DNA of 64,000 bases, taken from positions 1-64,000 of the forward strand of contig JACKQL020000102.1 in the NCBI GenBank assembly GCA_018296165.2, written 5' to 3'. The stretch's first letter is position 1; each line of letters opens with the position of its first letter. This DNA comes from Termitomyces sp. T153 (lineage: Eukaryota; Basidiomycota; Agaricomycetes; Agaricales; Lyophyllaceae). This document shows, in pieces, positions 12,029 to 23,202 of the stretch. Both the position numbers and the translations under genes were made by a program. Below the pieces are notes generated by a model, which did no database searches, was not told where the DNA came from, and saw only the letters and a list, made by a program, of their open reading frames with translations.

Positions 12029-13401
12029 AGGAGACTAAACACCTTGCTGACATGGAGGAACTGTCAAATGATACCATGACACCAGACATCAACAACAAAC
12101 CATGAACTTGAACTAAGGCAAAACAGTCAGCAGATGAGGATGCATGGACAAAAGCTTACTACAACAAACTCCATTCTCCCTGCAACATGGGTGTCTATGA
12201 ACTTGTTCTATGATCCAGGCTATAAAGTCAGTTTGTTAATTCAATGGCCTGTAATCACAGTGTAGCCTTGATATATACTGGACTGTGACTATAGTGTCAT
12301 GTCAATGCCAAAGCACCACTTGTACTTCCCCAACTCTCTCATATAAGTAATGAGAGAGGGTTCTATGTATAGTCAAATGGCCTTTGTCCTGCCAACTTTG
12401 ATTTAGATCACATGATGTATTATTCAGCTTCTTGCACATTCTAGATTGTTCAACATATAATTCAAACATTCAATTGCTTGAAATACATGTCACCCTTGCT
12501 CTGACAATCTCTGCAAAAAACTTTGATCACATATTGTGGTGTCCTTCTTGTTCTTTGTAACTCTGCCCTTACAACACTCTGTCTTCACCACTGTTCACTA
12601 CTGTTTGTATATACTACACTCACTCTTTATAGTGTTCAGTCTATACTGTTTGTATTTATTACTCTCAGTCTATACAACATTCAGTCTATATGACATTCTG
12701 TCTTTATGACAATCTGTCTTGGCAACAACTCTGTCTTTGCAACCACTCTTACAGAGATTATCTTACATCATTTGCTCATATTATTTTATGTATCCCTTAA
12801 CTAAATTACCATGTTGTGACCATAGGGTTTTGCATGAGAAATACTGCCCTCCTATTAATGTTGCTGACAACTATCCAAATTCCCTCAAGTCATATATTTA
12901 TCTGATGCCCACTCTGATGCCCACAGCTTTTTGAGATGATCCCTTGTCCTAGATACCAAGTTCCAAGGTACACACACCAAGGTAAGCTTTGCTGATGATT
13001 GTTTTGAGAACTGTCCTTATGAACAACACAGATTCCAACATGTTGTATCCAATCAACAACAGACTTCATAGTGCCATAACTGTTCACATCATTAACATTG
13101 TACACAATGGCTGTGCTGGGACTCACACAGCTAACATTTCACCTGATGACAGAAGTAACACTCAGATTGACAAATCTGACAATCCTTAACTTTTTTCTCA
13201 TGCAACTAAGTCCCACAGGGGAAAAAATTGGTTCAGGTCCTGATGTGCTCTCAGGTACATCTATTGTTTGGGCTACTGGAGCAAGCTCATCATTCAGTAA
13301 GTTGTGGGGAGTGTGTGTTTGAGGGCCTAGTGTATAACACAGGCAAGGTACTGGTACCAATTCAGAAGCACAGCAACCAACTTGTTGCAAAAGTTACTGA
13401 C
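12029..13401 (+). other. unclassified stretch, possible decayed spliced gene
   Basis: 12029-12720 is AT-rich, with loosely repeated CTGTCT/CAGTCT words near 12560-12760, and I see no gene in it. From about 12720 a plus-strand frame (CCDHRVLHEKYCPPINVADNYP) runs to a plausible 50-bp intron (GTAAGCTTTG...CACAG, about 12983-13030). It continues with VHIINIVHNGCAGTHTANISPDD to about 13187. I do not recognise the protein. Element B inserted at 13402. Confidence 0.35.
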
Positions 13402-14400
13402 TGTCACGACCCGCTCCCTAGACACTGCTCCCAACCCCTCCCAATTTCCCGTCTAACTCCCCTGAACCCCGCCCACACTTTCGCGCCCACACTGGATAAC
13501 TCCGACGCTTCTCCGGCAAACCCTGATGGCAACTCCAACACCCTCTCCATAGCCATCAACACTCCCCCTGAAACCTTCCCCCACCGTTCCTGGCCACGTC
13601 ATACGTCCCCGACCCCCTACCCTAGTTTACCTGACCCATCCCGGAGTATCACGACATCCCTGGAGCGGCCACGCCCCCAACTGATCCCATCGGAATACCA
13701 CCGCAGCCCGACCTTGGATTGTACCCAACACCTGTCGACTCCGCACAGCTTTGTCGACTCCCGCCACCATATCTGCCACCCTCCGAGGTACCCAGTAGTT
13801 GGTATATAAGTCGTAGAATAACTCCTCGAACTTTAGTCTTGATATTACATTTACCGGTTTCCTATGTTTCATCTCTTGTCTTGTCTCTGTTTCTGTTTTT
13901 AAGTTTCGAATCTATCTTTTTTCCTCAGTCTTGTCTTGTCTCCGTCTCGTCTTGACTGTACATATTTCCTTTGTTCTTCTAAGTTCCCCTTGCTCCCTAC
14001 GTCAGTACAAACTCCGCGCACGTGCCACGACCCGAACATTCTTACGACAACTCCGACCCTTGCTCCCCGCTCAGCCCTGGGACCCATCAAGCCCTGGTAA
14101 TCCCCTATCCAGCTCCAACCCCACCCCCATCACCCGAGAAGCCTCCGCTTACTCCGCAATCTATTTGTGTGCCCACAAACTAGCCCTGACACCCGCCCTG
14201 GGTCAACGACCAGTACCTTCAGTCTTAAACTCCTCCAGACCATTCAGGACTTGCTCGGGCCACTTTCCCTAGGGATCCCCTCACAAGCTTTCCCCACCTC
14301 CGCTCCAACTCCGGATGCCTGGTTATAAGCGCAGGACATCGCGTCTGCCTAGTAAGGACTCGCCAGTGTACTGAGCCCCCATTGTCAGTGGAACCTGACA
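13402..14400 (+). repeat. 5' LTR of element B
   Basis: 999 bp with ends TGTCACGACCC and GGAACCTGACA, giving the 5-bp inverted ends TGTCA/TGACA. It is nearly identical to 23203-24155; the differences are mostly at CpG. Confidence 0.95.
13803..13847 (+). promoter_or_regulatory. LTR core promoter and transcript start motif
   Basis: The TATATAA box (13803-13809) is followed 32 bp later by AGTCTTGATATTA (13835-13847). The second motif is exactly complementary to the primer site at 14401-14413, so it should be the 5' end of the transcript. Both parts are kept in all family-B LTRs in the window. Confidence 0.75.
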
Positions 14401-14413
14401 TAATATCAAGACT
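14401..14413 (+). other. self-complementary primer-binding site
   Basis: TAATATCAAGACT directly follows the 5' LTR and is the exact reverse complement of 13835-13847. Tf1/sushi elements prime reverse transcription this way, with the transcript's own 5' end folded back instead of a tRNA. I see no TGG-starting tRNA-type site here. The same arrangement is kept in B' (47117-47129). Confidence 0.75.
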
Positions 14414-14432
14414 CCCCCTTACCCTGTTCTCA

Positions 14433-15837
14433 ATGTCTGCATTTAACCCCGCGTACAACCCCGTCAGTTACCCAACCAATGCCTACAGCCAACCCCTACT
14501 GGAAAATCCCTACGCCCCATTCTACCCAGGTCCCTTCACGGACCAGTACGTGCCCCATCACTGGACCCCTGACCCCAACCGCATTCTACGCCCCCTCCAT
14601 CAGCCAGGGAATACCCCTGGGCTGGCGCTGCCCTCCCGCATTCCACGCTGATGGCAATAACCCCCGTATCAACCCCAGAGGATACTCCGCAGCACCCCCC
14701 AACCCTGCCTACCTTCCCCCCACCCATTACTATGCATACCCAATCCCCGCTGCAGCCCCAGTCCCTCCAGAACCCATGGATAACTATTCCCCCCCTGCCC
14801 ACTGTTCGCCGCTCAAACTCCTCCTTCTCCTAGGCAGCAAAGGGTCGAAGCCTATGCCCAGCAACGCGACGAAGTCCTCCGCTTCCTCCGCCTGTCCCCC
14901 ACGGAGTTCACAAGGCATACCCACACCCTCCTCACCAACCTAGGCTACCCCGACACCTCCGCAACTCCGGAGGTCTGGGTGGATCGACTCCTCGACTTCC
15001 ACAAACACTACCTGCAAGGGAACCTCCCAGAGAATACACAAGGCACCCTGGGCATCGACGATAACTTACAGAATGAGCTCCACGCATTGGTCGAAGAAAT
15101 CCACACCAGCCCAAACCCCCACCCCTTCAAAGACCCTCTAGACCCTGCCCGCTCCTTCCACATGCAACATGAGGAACCTGTCGGAACATGAAACGAAGCC
15201 CCACCTTCCCTTCCCCATCAGCAGGAAGAACTCAACGCGGCCTCCAGCATCTTGAGGAACCTCAACCCTGTGGAGGGGTTGTTCGACCAACCCACTGCCC
15301 ACACCTTGGCCCTCTCCACCCGGCCCCAGGCCAGCTCCATGCCCAGCGCCTTCCGAACCTGGGACCAACCTGCCACCCCCGAACTCCGTTCCCAACGACC
15401 GCCCCTACATGTCGATGACAACAACTGGACCCTCTCCTATATTGACAAGCCGGGCAACCCTGCCGACAAACACGCCCCATGCAATGGGCCTCAACGAGAC
15501 TGACCCCCCCTCCACTTTGATCTCCAGGCCCCTTGTATCAATGCCCCTCTGCCCCATCCCAATCCCAGTTCCCGCGACAGCCCATGGGCCCCGGGGCACC
15601 GACCCCCTTTTTCCGCCAACCCCTCCCTCCCCCCGCCCACCCCAATGCCTAATCCCCACTGATGCCAACTATTTTGGACCTCCGACCCCCGGAGGACCCC
15701 CTCCCCCTCGATGGGCCCCAGGACCCGCCCCAGGTAGCGTGGGTCAAAACCCCAGTGGAGGACCACCCAATGGCGGACCCCTGGGAGGATGGGGCCCGGC
15801 GATGGACAACTTTCCCCCCCAGCACGGAAATGGAAAT

Positions 15838-15876
<39 letters not shown>

Positions 15877-16956
15877 AACACCAGACCCCCACCTCGAACT
15901 CAAAATTCACAGGACAATACCCGCGACGCACTGGCCCAGGAGGGTAAACTTGACATCCAGAAGCCCGAACCCTTCACCGGCCGCGACCCTTGGAAGTGGC
16001 AAATCTTCCTGACTCAGTGTTTAACTATGTTCCAAGCTAAGCCCATCACTTTTCAGCTTGAGAGCTCACGAGTAGCCTTCGCTGCATCATACTTACAGGG
16101 CATCGCCTTTGACCACTACACCGCGCTACTCCGGTTCGACCCAAACAATCCCGTACTCTCCAATTGGCTCGCTTTCACCCAAGAGTTCTTGAGTAAGTTT
16201 GGCGTCTTTGACACCATAGCAGAGGTGGAGGAAAATCTCTTCAACCTCCGAATGCACGACAATGAACGCTTCACAACCTTTATCGTACGATTTGAATGAG
16301 AGGCCTATGAGACCGGCTGGAATTACAACGCCCTCCGGTTTGCCCTCCGTCGTGCCCTACCCCAACGGATCAAGGACGTCCTTTGCCTCACGCCCAAGCA
16401 AACCACCTACGACGGGTACAAGGCGCTCATTACCCAGGTCGACCAACGTTACTGGGAAGACCGCAGCAAAAACACGGCGCCCCGGACCTCTTGGAACACC
16501 TCCGGTAACACCAACTGGCAGGCCAGAGCAACCAATGGCATCCGATCCTCAATCCCCGCTAACCCTGCTAACCCCACACCCTGCTTCCCTCCAGGCCGAG
16601 GAGTCCCCAACACCAACCGACCCCCGGGGCAGCGCCCACCCGCCCAGCTCAACGCCGCCGACCTCCATGACACCCCAGTACCCCTGGATACCAACCCCGA
16701 CGATTGCAACGACATCCCGGACCCCGCCGACGATCAAGAAGCCCTATGCGCAAACAGAATCCAGGACAGCCCGTGGATCGACGTGCCGGAGGAAACGCAG
16801 GAGAAATGACGGAAGGAGGGCGCGTGCATCCTATGTGGTGAGCAGGGACACTTTATTTGCAGTTGTCCTAAACGACAGGTGATGGGATGCGCCGTGTGGA
16901 CAATCGACGGAGAGGACTGTAACTACCAGTTCACGGAAAACAAGTCGGCAGTTTAG
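14433..16956 (+). pseudogene. gag of element B
   Basis: ATG at 14433 begins MSAFNPAYNPVSYPT. The coding sequence passes through at least two frame changes in a Pro-rich N-terminal half (about 14570, 14820 and 15450 compared with B'). A long open stretch follows from about 15409 to TGA at 16297-16299. It contains a poly-Tyr run and the capsid-like region (KPEPFTGRDPWKWQIFLTQC, FDHYTALLRFDP, EFLSKFGVFD). After the TGA, at an Arg position, comes YEGYKALITQVD-like sequence and a zinc knuckle CILCGEQGHFICSC (CX2CX4HX4C) near 16830-16870. It ends at TAG 16954-16956. It forms the virus-like particle and binds the element RNA. Assignment rests on the zinc knuckle and position. Confidence 0.85.
15841..15876 (+). 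repeat. (TAC)12 microsatellite encoding poly-Tyr
   Basis: Twelve TAC units encode twelve tyrosines inside gag. The equivalent place in B' (about 50322-50333) has only a few mixed TAT/TAC codons, so the run expanded in B after the copies split. Confidence 0.95.
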
Positions 16957-19900
16957 GTCTGGAAGACGCACTAGACTGTCGACCATATCCCGACGTCTTC
17001 TCTGCCCCAGCCACACTCCTCCACGCAATGATACTCGCCGGATAACCCCCAGCACACCTCCCCTCCCACTCCTCCACAAACCTCCTCCTCTGCACCACTC
17101 TCCCCTTCACTAACAAACCCGTCCCCACACTAGTCAACAGCGGTGCCACCGATAACTTCGTTGACGAATCCCTGGCGGCGCTCGCCCCACAACCCCTCCG
17201 CTGCCTCCCTGCCCCAATTCTCCTCAAACTCTTTGACGGAGACTCTACCCCAGCGGGAGACATCACTCATTGCCTAGAAACGACCCTGACCTTTGCCGAC
17301 GGACAACAGCAAGAACTCCAACTACTCGTCACAAAATTACACCCCTCCACCCCCGTCGTCTTAGAGTTCTCATGGCTCCACTCCACCAATCCCCACATCA
17401 ATTGGCCCAGTCTCACCCTACGCCTCGACCGGGACAACCCCACTGACCCCAGACTGGTACCCTTCGATGTCTCACCCCCCTCCAAGAACTCCGAGACCAC
17501 AATCGACCAACCCCGGACCCCGCCACAACTTCGCTCTAGGTCTGCACGGTCGTTCGTCATCTATGTCCGACTTGGCGGCTCGCTCAAGGTACTCCCCGCC
17601 CTCGTAGACAGCGGTGCCTCCAGTGTCTTTGTCAGCAACCAACTCGACCTCCGACGCAATGACCTCGACAAACCCCTCGAGCTCCAACTCTTCGATGGGA
17701 GCCCCGCCATGACAAGAATCACGCAGTACCATGACAACACCCTCACCCTCGATAACAACCTGCAGTTCCAGGCCCAACTCCTCATTACCCAACTACCCCC
17801 GTCGACCCTGATCGTGCTTGGACTCCCATGGCTGTGAGATGTCAATCCCGACATCAACTGGAAGAACCTCACCATGCAATTCCCCGGCCCCAAAGCAAGC
17901 TTAGCGGCTGCCATCCACCTCCGCTTCCAGTCTATCTCTGATCTCAACGTCACCCCAGACCCAACTGTTACACCTACGGTACCCAACCCCATCAACTCCG
18001 GAAGCCTCGACATTAAAATCATTGGCACCATCCCCTTTGCGCGCCTCCTATGAGAAGGCACCCCCGCCTTCCAGTTGCAAGTCACGCCAGCCCTACCCAA
18101 GGAATACCTCCGCACAGGGACTACCACGCCAGAAAGCAAGATGGAGGAACAGATCCTATCCAAAGTAGTTCCCCTGGAGTATCATGAGTTTGCTGATGTG
18201 TTCTCCGAAGGAAGTGCCAAGGAACTCCCTCTGCACCGCTCCTACGACCACCAGATTGACCTCAAAGAAGGTACCTCACCCCCGTTTGGCAAGATCCACA
18301 ACATGTCCAAAATCGAGCTCTGGGCCCTGAAGGAATACCTCAACGACATGCTCGGCAAAGGTTTCATACGCCCCTCGATCTCCGCAGCTGGCGCCCCAGT
18401 TCTGTTTGCCAAGAAAAAAGACGGATCCCTCCGACTCTGTGTGGACTATTGGGGACTCAACAAAGTCACCAAAAAGAACTGGTACCCCCTCCCCTTAACT
18501 GGAGACCTTGTTGATCATCTTTGCAGCGCCAAGATTTACACAAAAATTGACCTCTGTTCTGGCTACAACAACGTCCGGATCGCCCCAGGACATGAATGGA
18601 AGACCGCCTTTTGCACCCGCTACGGCCTCTTTGAGTATCTCATAATACCCTTCGGAATGACTAACTCCCCCGCCACCTTCCAGTACTTCATGAATGACAT
18701 CTTCCATGACATGAACGATGTCTTTGTCATCGTATATTTGGATGATATCCTGATCTACTCGAATTTGCTGGCAGAGCATTTGGAGCACATCCGCCGTGTC
18801 TTGGAACGACTCTGAGAATATCACCTTCATGCTAAACCCAAGAAGTGCTCATTCCACACAGCAGAAGTCGAATATCTTGGAGTCATTGTCACCCCCAATG
18901 GTGTGCGCATGGACCCCGCCAAGGTCGACGCGATACTCAACTGGCCCTCCCTGCGGAACGTCAAGGAGGTACAGTCATTCTTGGAGTTTGCTAACTTCTA
19001 TCGCCGCTTCATCGACAACTACTCCAGGATCACCAAACCCCTCAACCAACTCACACGGAAGGACACCCCTTGGGACTGGGACAGCAAGTGCCAGAGCGTA
19101 TTCCTCCTCCTGAAGAAGGCCTTCACCTCCGCTCCGGTCCTCCACCATTTCGACCCCTCCCTACCAATTGTGCTCGAATGTGATGCCTCCGACTACACTA
19201 TTGCCGGGATACTCTCCCAGTCGAACTCGGGGGGCAAGGATCTCCGCCCCGTCGCCTTCTACACCCGAGCAATGATCCCAGCAGAACTCAACTACAACAT
19301 TTACAACAAGGAACTCCTCGCGATTGTCAAAGCCTTTCGTCAGTGGCGGGCCTACCTTGAGGGGTCCCCGCACCGCATCCAAGTCTACTCCGATCACAAC
19401 AACCTGCAATATTTTACAACCACGAAACAGCTCAGCTGCCGCCAAGCTCGATGGTCCAAAACCCTTTCAGAGTACGATTTTACTATTCACTACCGCCCTG
19501 GGCGACTCGGCGCAAAGCCTGACACCCTCACTCAAAGACCTGACGTGTATCCGAAGAAATCATTCAAAACTGAGTGAAATGCATTCAACCATTGAGTGGT
19601 AATCCCACCCGAACATCTACATGCTGTGCTGATTTTAAACAAAGAAGGAATCCTCCAGCAAATCAGGAATTCACCCCCAGACCCCTTCTTCAACCAGCAT
19701 GACCCCCGCAACAACCCCGACGAGTCGAGTGTAGACAACCCCTTTTTGCTATCCCCGGACCACCACCTCCTGCTCCGGAGTGGATGAATCTACGCCCTGG
19801 ACCACAAGTCCATTTGCCTCGACATACTCCGACAGCACCACAATCACAAACTCCGGGGGCACCTAGGAATTCGTAAGACCCTTCAACTCATCTCCCGGAC

Positions 19901-21104
19901 TTATTTTTGGCCAGGAATGAAGAAGGACGTCATGCAATACATAAGAGCCTGCAAACCCTGCCTATGGGCCAAAGTACCCTGCCACTGCCCCCATGGATTA
20001 CTGAAACCCCTCCCCGTTGGTCACTGCCCCTGGTCCTCAATATCGATGGATCATATCGTCGAACTCCCTGACTCTGAAGGTTTTGACTCAATCCTTGTCG
20101 TCGTCTGCCGCCTTACTAAACAAGCCCTCTTTATCCCCTGCCACACCACTGACACCGCCCCAGATTTTGCCAAACTATTTCTCGAACACGTATTCTCCAA
20201 ACACGGACTTCCCGATGACATCGTCTCCGACCGCGGACCCCTATTCGTATCTCATTTTTGGCAATCACTGTGCAAGGTGCTCGAGATCAAAACCAGCCTC
20301 TCTACCACCTACTACCCGGAAACTGACGGACAAACTGAGCACGTAAACCAGACGTTAGAACAGTATCTTTGCCTCTACATTAACTATTTACAGAATGACT
20401 GGCGCGCGGAGCTTCCCCTCGCCGAATTCACCTACAACAACACGCCTCACTCCACCACTGGAGTTTCCCCCTTTTACGCCAACAAGGGCTACAATCCCCG
20501 ACTCACGCTGTCCCTCAAAGACATCCCTTCCCATGTTGCCCATGAAGTCGCCGAGGACCTCCAATCCCTCCACCAATTCCTCCGGGACAAGATCAACACC
20601 GCCAACCAAGCCTACTCCAAGCACGCCAATGCCCGTCACAAGCTGACCCCTGACTGGCCCCCCGGCACCCTGGTCTGGCTCGACTGGTAAAATCTTAAGA
20701 CCCGGAGGCCTTCCATCAAACTTGACCACAAATGCCTCGGCCCATTCAAGGTCCTCCGGAAGGTCTCCACCCATGCTTACAAGCTCGACCTGCCTCCAGG
20801 CCTGAAGGGCCTCCACCCTGTGTTCCACGTTCAACTCTTTGAAAGGCATGCTCCAGACCCCTTCCCCAGCCAACGCCCCAGCCGACCGCCCCCCGTCGAA
20901 GTCGAGGATGAGTATCACTATGAGGTTGATGAGATCCTCGACTCCCGGGTAGTTTGCGGCTGACTCCAGTACTTGGTCCGCTGGAAGGGCTACAGACCTG
21001 AGGACAATACGTGGGAACCCTGAAAGAACCTCGACAGAGCCCCTGACGAACTCCGGGACTTCCACTGACAAAATCCCGCCAAGCCCCGGAACCTCCGGGA
21101 CTGA
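16957..21104 (+). pseudogene. pol of element B: PR-RT-RH-IN-chromodomain
   Basis: One frame runs throughout, from just after the gag stop to TGA 21102-21104. There are two retropepsin-like stretches: TLVNSGATDNFVDESL (about 17127) and ALVDSGASSVFVSNQL (about 17602). RT follows, with LFAKKKDGSLRLCVDYW, YTKIDLCSGYNNVRI and the catalytic YLDDILIYS (about 18737). RNase H has LECDASDYTIAGILSQ, YNKELLAIVKAF and VYSDHNNLQYF. Integrase has an HHCC region near 19850-19990, MDHIVELPD, SDRGPLFVSHFW and TEHVNQ. The C-terminus is a chromodomain ([19 protein letters not shown], about 20920-21030). The frame holds 11 stops: TAA 17043, TGA 17835, 18051, 18813, 19575, 19593, 19785, TAA 20688, TGA 20961, 21021 and 21066. 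Most sit at expected Arg codons. Confidence 0.93.
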
Positions 21105-21330
21105 CCCAACACAGATGGCAATAGTGGGCGTAACCCCCGCCTCTGGGTTCACCAGGGATTCAACTCCTACCAGTACTCTCCTACGTGTTTTCACTTACTC
21201 CTCTCCTTGCTCTATCTGAAACTTCCCACACTCAGCAGAAGGACCAGAGAATGTATAGAAACAAGCAGTGTACATATATATCAAACAAGAATGGGCAGAG
21301 AACAAGTCAACAATGGGGTCCGAGTTCCCC

Positions 21331-22989
21331 TCACTCCCCCTCCTCCTCCGACCCTAACCCCACTACCCTTCCCACTATGAACACTTCCAACTGTGCCACT
21401 ACCACCGCCAGAACCTCGGGTTGCCCGGGAAGCGGTTCCCCCACATCCATCGCCATCTCCCACCACGCCCCGGGATCTGCCGTCGCCCTCTGCCGATGCC
21501 CTGCCAACAGACGCCCCATCTGCATAACCCCTTGACCCAACTCCGGCAGAAGGTCCCCAGGCATCCTCGCCAACCCATCATGGATGGACCCCAGTGCTGC
21601 TGACGCTCTGTTGAGAAGGATGCGATGCTCCCTGGCCCAGTCTATGGAAACTGAATCAGTGCTTAGGAGATGGGAAGCGGGGAAACCACTCATGAAGCAC
21701 TCCTCGCTGGCCTGAGGCCGCCTCGTTAGCAAGCCATTCCTCCCGCTGCCGTGCCCTCTCCACCGCCACCCAGACTCCCCCAGCGCTGGAACCCTGCTGG
21801 GTCTCCCGCACCCCTGAGCCTCCTGCCTGCTGTGTCGCCACCTCCGCTGCCTCTGCCTGTGCCTGCAAATGCACTGTCCACACCTCCAACTCCTGCAGAC
21901 AAGACAATCACTCCGCGGCAGTCCCAACAGCGAAGTCCCGTTCCCTCCGAACCCCGTCCAACTCCCGTTGAGCCCATCCCTCTCCTCCCGTACCCCCTGA
22001 ATCTCCTCCTCATGTGCGACCAACAACCATTCCAAGCTCTCTACCTGATGCCGCAGATAGGCCTCCGCAACCGACCATGACCTATCTGTGGACTGCTCAA
22101 TGGGGGCTCCAGATGTAGGGGAGTACACCGCGGAACCAGGGGGGCCCCCCATTACCTGCTCGCCCCATGCCCGCTTACTGGGACCCGCCTCAGGTGAAGG
22201 GGACGCTCTCCATTTTCCTTTCTTCTGCGTGAAAGGGGCCCCCTCCCTCTGTCCACCCCGCAGGGGGCCCACCTTCATGGCAGGCGCACTAACCCGTTCC
22301 CCTTCCCCAGCCCCAGAGCCCCTCCCCAACACCCTGCCCTTCCGCCCTTCCTCCAGCTGTGCTGCAACCCAACCTTGATCCCACTCTTGCTCCGCCGCAA
22401 CGCAGACGGCCCGCCAACTCAGGGTGACGGAGCACTTCTCAGAAGGCACACTGACGTGTCCCGCCATACCCCCAATGCAGGTTCCTCAAATTCACACTGC
22501 TCTCCTCGTCGGGTGCAAGACGCACACTGCAGGGGCATGTTGGTCCAGGAAACATAAAGCTAAGTAGCCACTCACCGGGGCCGCCGCCTGACACCACTCG
22601 AGGGTGGGGGGACCCCTTGCCCGACCCACCGCCTCGGCAAACTGCTCTGGCATCACCTCCGCCTGTACCACCCTCAAACCCTCTGGGACAAGCCGGACCA
22701 CCCCCAGACAAATGCCAGACTTGGAGCATGTAGAAGGGGCCACGCCTGCCAGTGGCTGCGTCACATCCGCGCCAGACGGTGGCCCTGAGGGACCAGCCAC
22801 AGCCGCGGACAACTCTGCGAAGGGACAATCAGTATTCTGGGGTACATGAGACAGACCACACTCACGACTATGGTACATCACCTCAACCCGACAGCGATCT
22901 TGGCAACCCTCTGAATCTTCGGAAGACAACGGCTGGGATGGCAGGGACGGCGACCTAGATGCTGTGGGAGAATAAGCTGAAGAAGACAT
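21331..22989 (-). pseudogene. antisense Zn2Cys6-like gene of element B
   Basis: ATG at 22989 begins MSSSAYSPTASRSPSLPSQP, 214 bp inside the 3' LTR and opposite to pol. Exon 1 ends TLEWCQAAAP at a GTGAGT donor (22575). A 49-bp intron ends CTGCAG (22527), and exon 2 continues in phase with CASCTRRGEQCEF. B' shows the full cluster, CX2CX6CX15CX2CX6C, the spacing of fungal Zn(II)2Cys6 DNA-binding domains. In B a 16-bp deletion near 22447 removes the second Cys pair and shifts the frame into the ORF SVTLSWRA...WVAAQLEEGRKGR. A predicted coiled-coil part follows (VEVWTVHLQAQAEAAEVATQQ in another frame). The conserved tail is LLAGHRQRA, WWEMAMDVGEPLPG, VVAQLEVFIVGR, with the stop at 21331. The role is unknown; the domain suggests DNA binding in the nucleus. 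It is broken here. Confidence 0.75.
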
Positions 22990-23202
22990 TACAACAAGCT
23001 GGGGGACCCCCGGGTGTGTCCACCCCTTTTAATAACTTAGGAAGGAGCCCCTGACAAATGGCGGCCGCACCTCGACTTCCTTCCCCACGCCACCACTGCT
23101 CGCTGCAGTTTGATCAATATTGATCAACTTTGATTCCCACACCCTACCAATCCCCGACTTGCTCCCTGCGTCTCAAGGGTCTCGACACTGAAGGGGGGGT
23201 AA

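Noticed and set aside
17043..17045. Claim that every pol stop in B comes from CGA
   Set aside because: The TAA at 17043 lies where B is 3 bp shorter than B' and is better explained by a small indel; the 19575 stop faces TGG in B', so its ancestor is unclear.
17472..18163. Overlapping minus-strand frames of 100-200 codons
   Set aside because: Opposite-strand shadows of the protease and RT region of B, created by its GC-rich codons.
20388..21194. 268-codon open frame on the minus strand
   Set aside because: It is a shadow of the integrase and chromodomain coding strand of element B; base use follows the sense frame.
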